In this document: one piece after another, positions 55,981-64,000 of the stretch
How the letters are laid out: each line of letters opens with the position of its first letter
How positions within the stretch are numbered: position 1 is the first letter of the stretch
Source of the DNA: Dysidea avara
Lineage: Eukaryota > Porifera > Demospongiae > Dictyoceratida > Dysideidae
Length of the DNA stretch: 64,000 nt
Assembly (NCBI RefSeq): GCF_963678975.1
Contig: NC_089279.1
Span: forward strand, 23,732,004-23,796,003
Direction: 5' to 3'
The notes under the pieces: model-generated
Told to the model about the DNA's origin: nothing
Seen by the model: the letters and a program-made list of their open reading frames with translations, nothing else
The model's database searches: none
Made by a program: the position numbers and the translations under genes

Positions 55981-56918
55981 ATCATACTGGTATATTTGAT
56001 GCAGGCCTAACTACAGAACTATAAATGAAGATGATCTCTGGTCATCTGGTGCTCCCTCCTAAGGAGCAAGTCCACATGGTCTACTGATTATGTGATGGTG
56101 TTGCCTGAATAGAAAAGTCTAGGTTATTACCTGAGATATATACCATAAGGTACGGTGTATGTATAATATTGAGACTCCCACTTTTATGATCTTCCATCTG
56201 TAGCTGTTACTCCACTCAGTAAATTGTGAGCTCACAAGAGTACATATAGAATGTGGATTTGCATTTTGGAAAGCCAGGATAAAAATTAATGATATAAATT
56301 ATTTTTTAACACAGCAGATGCTTTACAAAGTAGAGATGTGGGATGAATAAGTTTACATATTACTGTTTGATAAAAATAAAACTAGAACAATGGAATGGTT
56401 GAACAATACACAAGGCTGAACTATAGAGGACATGCAGCAAACCTTAATACCCAAACATATACATACATACATATCTCATAATTTAACTGCACGCAAAATA
56501 ACTATTATAAAAGTGTATAATTTCTAGTTAACATATTTAACACGTGAATGAATTTGAAGATATATAATGTCCACATTTCCTCCCATTGTAACACAATGAT
56601 TCTATAGAGATATACTGTACGTATATACGCCTGCACATGGGGAAACCTCAGTTCAATAAAACATTAAGCATTAATTGACTTATATGATTATAACAAACTG
56701 TGATAGGTAACTAACTATGTAGCTAACAACTACATATATATATATGTATATATATATATACATAATTATGCATTAAATTACATGTATAAAACAGGTTACA
56801 AAAGTAAGAAGCAAAATTTGCAATTGTTAAAAACATTAGTCATCTTAAAAGATTAAGATGCGTATAAACTTACAAAATTTGCACAGTGGTAATAATTATG
56901 TGCTCCAAATGAAACGTG
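55981..56918. other. 3' flank of copy B, nothing recognised
   Basis: An AT-rich stretch with a short (TA)n run at about 56733-56761. No gene is seen. Confidence 0.4.
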
Positions 56919-59900
56919 TCATTTAGTAGTAGCAATCCCATCCAACTGTACAAGAACATCATATATTGTTGGTCTGTCACTTGACTCTTGTTTAGTACAA
57001 CTGGTGACCAGTTGATAATACTGTGGAAATTGCTCTCGGATTAGCACTTTAAGCGTGTCCACCATTTCATATGGATGAATTTTAGTGAGAGTTTCCATGA
57101 CAAGGATACCAAAACTGTACACATCCATCTTGGGGGAATGCAATTTAAAATTGGCTGTTTCAGGGGCTCCATAGGCTATAGCTCCAGGACCTGCAGTGGC
57201 TACTTGTTTTTGTATCTTAGCAGTACCCAAGTCTCCCAGTTTGGCCAACCACTCACCATTGTAGAGTACCTTCAGTAACACATTGGCACTACTTACATCA
57301 CGATGGATTACTGGATCCGGTCTGGTGTGTAAGAAATGAAGTGCTTTAGCAACGTCATGAAGAATACCATGTATCTGGTGATCTTTAATTTTTTCTTGTT
57401 CATATGCCTTTCTCAGGTTAACATCCATCAGTTCCATCAAGATTACTGGAGCACCTTCCATTGTAGCTCCCAGGAAAGTGACAATGTTTTGATGCTGACA
57501 AATGAGTGCCATTTCCATCTCTCGATGAAACAATTCTCTTGTTTTTGGAACAGTGATAACATCATGAAGACACTTAGCAGCAGCAATGGCTCCTCGGAAT
57601 GTAGCCTCATGAACAGTAGCCCATGCTCCTCTACCAATTTCTTTTCCAACTGTAAATTGATTTTGTGACATTACCCACAACCTACTAGACCTCATCATTG
57701 ACTGCACACCCAACAACTGTTGTTGAGTGAGGGATAGTTGGTTTTGTGTGGATGACAACTGACATTGGAGATGAGAATTATTAGCCTTGAGGTCTTCATT
57801 ACTTTTCTGCACATTCAACAACTGTTGTTGAACATTGGACAATTGAGTTTGTAAAGATTCATTGCTTCTCTTTAAATCCAAAGCCATTTGCAAGGTGCTA
57901 CACACACTGGTGTTCATTCCTTGAATGCTTTCTTCAATTGTTCTAACCCTCCTCTCCATCTGATTAGCATCCTGATGTAGTTTATTGACAGTAGTGTTAA
58001 TGGTGGCTACTTGGTCATTACTAATACTATGGCCAGCCTGTTGAGACTGCAGCTGCTTGATTTGTTTCTCCAGTTCTGCAAGATTCAAATGCAGCTGTGT
58101 GGTGGTAGTTTGCTGATGAACATTACCATCTGGTGATGCCGATCCTAAAAACCATGATCATAGGTGACCGGATCTTGGAAAACCTACCCTTTGGGCACAG
58201 GCTAACTTTTTGGGAAAACTCAAATGAAAATTTCAACAATATTTTTTAAATTAATTTTTTTGCACATTTGGATAAAGTAACTATTAAACCTTCTTGCTGT
58301 GAAGTTTCACACCCATAGCTTCTTTTTCCTAGGAGATATGGATGATTATATCAGACCATGTAGTAATTTCACATGCGTGGGACAATAAGTAACTTACAAA
58401 TTGGGTGATTTGTTCAGGTGCTGGAATGGCTAAAACTTAGTCTTAGACAATGATACATGGCATTTAATTGCAGAAAAGTACCAAGAATACTTCATTAAAC
58501 TATCAGAAATGTCTTTTAAAGTATTTTAGATGGTAAGAATGGAATTATTAGTAAACAAAGTGATTTGTCACCCTTAATCACCCACAGAACTCAATACATT
58601 ACCATAAAGTTAGTTTGTAATGTACAGGACAGAAAATCGGCCATATCTCAGGAATGCTTAAAGATATTACGCTGAAATTTTAACACAAGATAGATGAGCA
58701 CCTAGTACCTCATTTAAGCTATAAAACAGAAAATTGACCCATGTGCCAAAAAGGTAGGTTTTCCAAGATCAGGTCACATATTAGAATGGTCACCATTGTA
58801 TAGTAAAACACTTTAAAGAAGATTTAACTGAGATGATTTGTATAAGTACAAAGACATGACCTCTGAGTTTTTAAAACAATCATTTTTTAAACTGTTTTAT
58901 GGTGTGATAATGTCCATGTATCTTGTAGCAAGAGATAATTGTTTTTTTTTTTTCCCCAAAACAAGCAGCACTTTTGTACTGGGTACATTACACTGAAAAT
59001 TTTATACACGGGCTGTACATATATCTTTCAAGATTTCATTCTATGCTGCTTAATCCACGCACTTTTTTATGTAGGTTGTAAAGCAATAGGTCGTAGCGGC
59101 AGATTAAGGCTCTGACAAAAGGGGATAGTAGGTAGTTGTTGACACTAATTTTACAAGCTGATGTCAACCAATAGTCAGGTGCACTAAATGTGCAGTTGTT
59201 CACAGTGATAAAAATTGTACGAGTTTACTTTACTTGTGGGTTTCAATTACTAAAAGATTCAATTATTTGCAGTTTTAATTTAAATGTTTGGCTACCTAAC
59301 TGTAGATATTTTAAATTCATGGGCACCTTGCTTGTGTATAATATAAGAGTACCACAAACTTGATTATTATTTCAGAGGTAAGGGAAAGCCCTACTGTGGC
59401 TCTCCAACCTTTCAAAGTAACCACAGCATGAATTTGATGCATTACAGCTTTTGAGATCCAGCAACCACATCTAATTAGAAGTTGGGCTTAGAGAACAGTT
59501 AGCAATTAAAATAAACACAATCAAAATACTTTTATAAGGCAGTCACATACATTGTACACTAATTGAAATTTACTCTTTCAATTGTTCTCTTACGGTAAAA
59601 AAACCCTTGCTACGTACTTTACAATAGTGATATAGAGTTAGCAGCACTAAAACTTGTCCAAGGGGTCTACTATTTAAATATTATCCAAAAAATTATGCAC
59701 CATATCACCACCGCCCATGTATATGTACATACTGGTATTGGTACACATCCTTCCCTAGGACTTAGCACCACCAGAATTCTACTATACTACTTATTTTTTT
59801 TTTTTTCAAAATAATTACCTGTATCATGAACAGAAGAATTTCCTTGATTAACAACATCTCTTTTTGCTCCAACAATGTTTTGACTGGAATCTATGTTCTG

Positions 59901-62900
59901 ATTCTGTTGTTTTAATGGCTCTGCTTGACCCTGGCTGTCATTAGAACATTCTTTTGAAAGCAGATCATCTTGCATCTGCACTGGGCCTTCCATCTGCTGC
60001 TGGTCATGCTGTGGGTTTATGTTTTCCTGACCTTGACTAGAAAGTCTGCGACATCTTATATCCTCTAAAATTTTTTCCTGTGTTTCACGATCCAATAGTA
60101 TATCATCAAGATGCTCCGCATTTGTGGTGCTATATCCTTGTCTGTGCTCTTGACTAGCACTCTGATGGTCAGGCTTAAAGAAACATGGCAGTGGTAGAAA
60201 CAATTTGGTGTGCTCTGCACTTGAAGCAATTCGATAATCCATTCCGGCTATCCTTTTAGAAAATCTTTTGTTAATATCAGGTACAACTGTATCCTGTGGA
60301 AAGGACAATTATGCAATCTTGTACAAAAACAGTAACCAAAACATGATAGTGTATTGACAAATCAGATTTGCATATACTGTATTTATCCATACAAAAGCCC
60401 AGGTATTCATTTCCTATAAGTGATTTTGTACATGTACCTGGTGTTTAAACAAGTCATTGTTTAATATTCAGGTCCAGGAATTTATTTAGTGCATACCAGT
60501 GGTAATAGTGGTGAGACAGCTTATATAATTGACTTTCAATTTGGAATCTTTACTTACAACAATGAAACACGAAGTGAAGGACGTCAGGAGCACATTGAAT
60601 ATCTTATGGACAAGGAAGCATGCAACACCATACACTATTAACATATATGAGCAAAAATTCAACAATGGTAACTTATATTTGTGACATACAGTATATCAAT
60701 TCTTGGGATACACAGAATGAGCTGCTACAGTACTGCTCAAATGTAACGTCATCTCACAAGAGTGTGAGTGATTAAAAAACTTAAGGGTGTGGTACCCATT
60801 TCACTCACGAGTATTTATCTCATTTCGGTACTTATTCCATTTCGGTTGGGATAAATACTCGCAAGTAAAACAGGTGCCACGCCCTTTTAATTAGCAAGTT
60901 GTTTACTCGCTCACACTATTGCAAGACAACATTGTGTTAGAGCGGTACGTACCATACTTCAATCATCTTGCATGAAGGCAGCAAAGCTGCTTTGATAGGA
61001 AGGCTTTTGAGCTGAAGGGAAAGTTTGGAAAAGTAATTTCATGTCACTAGCAGGCTATCCTGCTGTGATTGTGCTGCCATGCCACACTTTGTTTCCATTT
61101 CCATAAGGTGTGCTTTGTCATGCTGGTGATGTAACGTACTTGAGCATACACCTCCATATAATGTCCTAATAAACTTACCATCATACAGTATGATAGTACT
61201 GTACAGTAGGGACCACAAAGATGTAGGCATGGCCCATGAAAAAACATCGCCCAAAAACCAGCCTCAATTTTCCATGACAACAATTAGGCAGTATTGGTTA
61301 GGTAAAACTAAGCCCCAACAAGCTTTCAGAAATGTTTCAACAAGTTGCTACGGAATTTAAAAATATATATATATTAGACGGAATTTTCTACTGACTAACT
61401 GACTATCTGACTGATGCCTTCAGAAAAGTGTAACTTGATAACGGCTAAGGCTACGGGCTTGATTTTTTATCGCTTTGGCCCAAGAGGTGCCTTTTAGCAT
61501 ACCGCAGTACATGCAATGCATTTTTTCATGGACTTATCAGTGTCCTCCTTTGTGTCTCATTCATCTTGGAAGCGTTTTCGAACAGTTCTTGATTCATAAT
61601 GCTGCGTAACGGGTTGAACATACAGTGGCTGACAACGAAGTGTAATGGATACTTCACTTTTCAGATGATAATTGGTAGCTGGGGCGCACGGCGCCATTTC
61701 TATATGTTGATGCGATATGCGTGGATTCACTGGTCACTATAATTTCATCTTACAAAAAAAGTTAACAAACAAGTACACAAAAAGTTGGAATTTTCAGCTA
61801 GAGTAGGGACCATAGCACATCGATAAAAAGTACTGGAGTAGTTTAGCTTGTTTAGCTGGAGTAGTTTAGTTTAGTAGTTTAGTGTTATATCCCTACTGTG
61901 CTCAAGAAGAGCACAATAGGGATATAACACTTCTTATTGTTTTACTATGATTTAATATTGTGCACTACTCCAGCTTGTTTCAGTACTTTTTATCAATGTG
62001 CTATTTTGCTGTTTATAGAGTTACTGTCCATAGGACCTGACGCACTCCTGAGAACATATTTGCAGTATACAGACTCTAATACAACACACATACGCTAGAA
62101 TAATAGCTTAGTTTTAGCACCTCAGCATTTAATGGACCCAAGCATGTACATAAAGCAGCCATAAACACACACCAAAGTTTGACCGTTATACAAATGTTCC
62201 AGGAACTTATATGCTCAGGTTTAGTTACACATGCATGCATTTAACTACACTTTAGTATACCACTTAGATAGCAGTCATGAATAACGCCATCAGGATGCCT
62301 AACAAGAGCTAGAATTAAGGTAGCTCAGTATTGTGGAGACGATATGCTGATTGAGATGATTAGGTTTGCTATAACTACAAAGACTGCATGTGAAGCAAAA
62401 ACAGTAGTTTGTACTGTAGAACTTGTCTTTAATATAAATTTTGGACCAGACAGTGAACTAGCTGGTAGCTACACAAGCACAACTTGCAAATTGAGTGATG
62501 AGCTTTGATTAGAATCACACAGTGAGGCAGAGTCATGGAGTGGCTATAAGTTTATCTATACAGAAGACAATTGTGGGTGTTGAACTACATTCTTTGTGTG
62601 CAGCTAGTTTACTCACCATCATGGTTGTTACTGGCTGCTTTGTGAAACAAGGAAACAAGTTAGTAAGTAAGTAGCAAGCTTGGATCTACGTACCTCACCA
62701 ATACTGCCAAGGCACTGTGAAGGTATTGTGGTTTCTGGTCAATATTTTGGTTGTACAATATGTGCAAACCTTCATGATCATGCTAAAATATGCATGGTAT
62801 GCACATAGTAACATAGAGATACATACTACACTTAGCATGTATATCAATGATTGTAGCAAAAGTGTAAAGCAGAATCTGCTTTGTATAGCGTGCAGTAAAA

Positions 62901-63281
62901 TGAATGATGTAGAGACACAGACAGGTAACATACCACCAAAAGTTCCATACATAATTTGCAGATACTATTGTATTAAGTATTGTGTACACTTACTGTATAA
63001 ATTCCAATAATCATTGTATCATCAGGCATGACAAGTCTATTCTTTCCAATCCATTGAACCGTTCCCTGCACTGGAGTATCATGATCATCATATGTCACTA
63101 CTTTATCACCTTTCTTGAGTGGAGTACTATCAATTGGCTGTTGACTTATAGATGAAGAGCAAGGCTGTGGTTTTGCTAGCTTGTCCATTGCTACAAACAT
63201 TCCACAGTTCTGTTCGCACTGGAAACATTGGAAGCCTTCAATAAGTCCATTTGTTGTCCCTAGACCTCTGCTATCTTCATC
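56919..63281 (-). CDS. CYLD-like CAP-Gly / coiled-coil / TKL protein kinase (copy B), 5' part outside window
   Basis: Three minus-strand exons, 62994-63281, 59819-60293 and 56919-58144, are in continuous phase and give 662 visible residues. The first visible exon starts inside CAP-Gly 1 (CEQNCGMFVAMDKL) and continues into a second CAP-Gly-like unit (KKGDKVV, GTVQWIG, GIYT), with boundaries and phases identical to copy A. A Gln-rich linker follows, then a long coiled coil with repeated LSxTQQQLLGVQ/NVQQQLLNVQ units, then a kinase with GRGAWATV, AAAKCL, HRDVSSANVL, DLG and APE. The kinase half is closely similar to copy A; the linkers are diverged. The N-terminal exon carrying the first half of CAP-Gly 1 should lie beyond position 64,000. 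Catalytic residues are intact. Confidence 0.87.
58163..58778. mobile_element. MITE with GTGACCGGATCTTGG ends and TA flanks
   Basis: A 616-bp element in a copy-B intron. The 26-bp ends (starting GGTGACCGGATCTTGG) and their inverted copy match at 24 positions, with TA on each side (58161-58162, 58779-58780). TA duplications point to Tc1/mariner-type mobilisation. The TIR resembles those at 14990 and 21317; the interior does not obviously match. Confidence 0.78.
60759..60920. repeat. Foldback repeat in copy-B intron
   Basis: The arms 60759-60820 and 60850-60920 pair (AGTGTGAG.GA, AAGGGTGTGGTACC against GGTGCCACGCCCTT, GAGTATTTATC against GATAAATACTC) around a loop with CATTTCGGT repeated twice. 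Confidence 0.7.
61803..62006. repeat. Foldback repeat with a near-perfect central hairpin
   Basis: The outer arms (GATAAAAAGTACTGGAGTAG region, 61814-61840, and TACTTTTTATCAATGTGC, about 61982-62001) enclose a hairpin with 23-nt arms (61881-61903, 61909-61931), one mismatch and a 5-nt loop. No transposon ends were defined. Confidence 0.7.
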
Positions 63282-64000
63282 CTGTTATCAAATAATAGTA
63301 TTAATGTGGTATTATGTACATAGCATGGTAGTAGGGATCCTCCCCAAAATGGTGGCATTATTTTGGAGTGCACCAAATATCATTATGGAATATCTTGACA
63401 AAATGCATGCACCCTTATGGGAGAGTATGAGTCTTAGTGTATCTAACATCAAAGATAAGAAAATCTCATAGTAAAGAGAAAATATTTGAATTGTAAATCT
63501 CCAAAAATGATTTTTGGTCTGCTTGCTACTCTACCAGCCTGACCATAGTCGCAATGCTAAAATTACACAGCACACGACCACCATTTCATATGTGTGGCAT
63601 GTACCTTTTGGGTAACAAAAACTCTGTACATTTCCTGGCCTTACCTTTCATCTCCAATCTTGTTAGTTGAGTGGTTTGTTATAGAAAGTGACCACACCTC
63701 CTAATGATCTAGCTATTATAATGATTGTGCTTGCTACAGATAACAACAAGGCATGGTGACTACACTCCTTGGTCTGTCAATGTAGGATTCCCTTACTTGA
63801 GCCAGATAACAAAGTAGTCACAGTAATACAACAGCCATGTATGATGTACGTCTACTGTACATTAATACATGTAACAGTGTTATACCAAAAAGTAAACATT
63901 AATATTTAAGTAACAAGTAGAAACAGGTGACTGGGTCAAATTGATAAAAAGTGAATGGGAGATACGAAAAAGTAGGTCTGTGGGAAACTCCCTAGGTGGA
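63282..64000. other. Intron of copy B, no exon seen
   Basis: A minus-strand exon ending in a FGIEL-like CAP-Gly half was sought here and not found, so the 5' exon is expected beyond the window. Confidence 0.5.

Noticed and set aside
61039-61283. Minus-strand frames of 71-78 residues in a copy-B intron
   Set aside because: Two overlapping frames with no domain and no splice link to either neighbour; probably repeat sequence.

Overview
The window is nuclear DNA of an early-branching animal, most likely a sponge. The evidence is many short GT..AG-spliced exons, small AT-rich introns, orthologs of ANKH and DHX38, an ADAMTS-type protease, CYLD-like CAP-Gly modules and a dense load of small DNA-transposon derivatives. 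The sponge call is an inference from gene content and repeat style.

Region 1 (1-31,131) is gene dense. ANKH runs on the minus strand with its 3' end outside the window. Next, also minus, is a four-exon gene joining an N-terminal chromodomain to a C-terminal membrane segment that resembles the emerin/LAP2 tail. It starts only 85 bp from the divergent start of DHX38/PRP16 (plus strand, 26 exons, 1176 aa, about 20 kb), so the two probably share a promoter. DHX38 is followed by a secreted ADAMTS-type metalloprotease (28 exons, 1427 aa). It has two sushi/CCP domains upstream of its furin site and a spacer module that occurs twice around a large Ser/Thr-rich exon.

Region 2 (31,132-38,142) has no host gene I can support. 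It holds LINE remnants, MITEs and a SINE-like element.

Region 3 (38,143-64,000) holds two minus-strand paralogous genes coding for CYLD-like CAP-Gly domains, a coiled coil and a TKL-type protein kinase. One is complete (728 aa as modelled). The other lacks its 5' exon(s), which lie beyond position 64,000. Between them lies a nest of transposons, including a 5.9-kb DNA transposon with 18-bp terminal inverted repeats, an 8-bp target duplication, a ULP1-like protease region and a PHD-like finger. I see no LTR retroelement, virus-like element, tRNA, rRNA or CRISPR array.

Most promising for new biology are the CYLD-type CAP-Gly/kinase fusion and its tandem paralog. Next come the chromodomain protein with an inner-nuclear-membrane-like tail, then the sushi-bearing ADAMTS protein. 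Gene models come from manual splice-site reading with continuous reading phase; homology calls come from memory of the human proteins, and no search was run.
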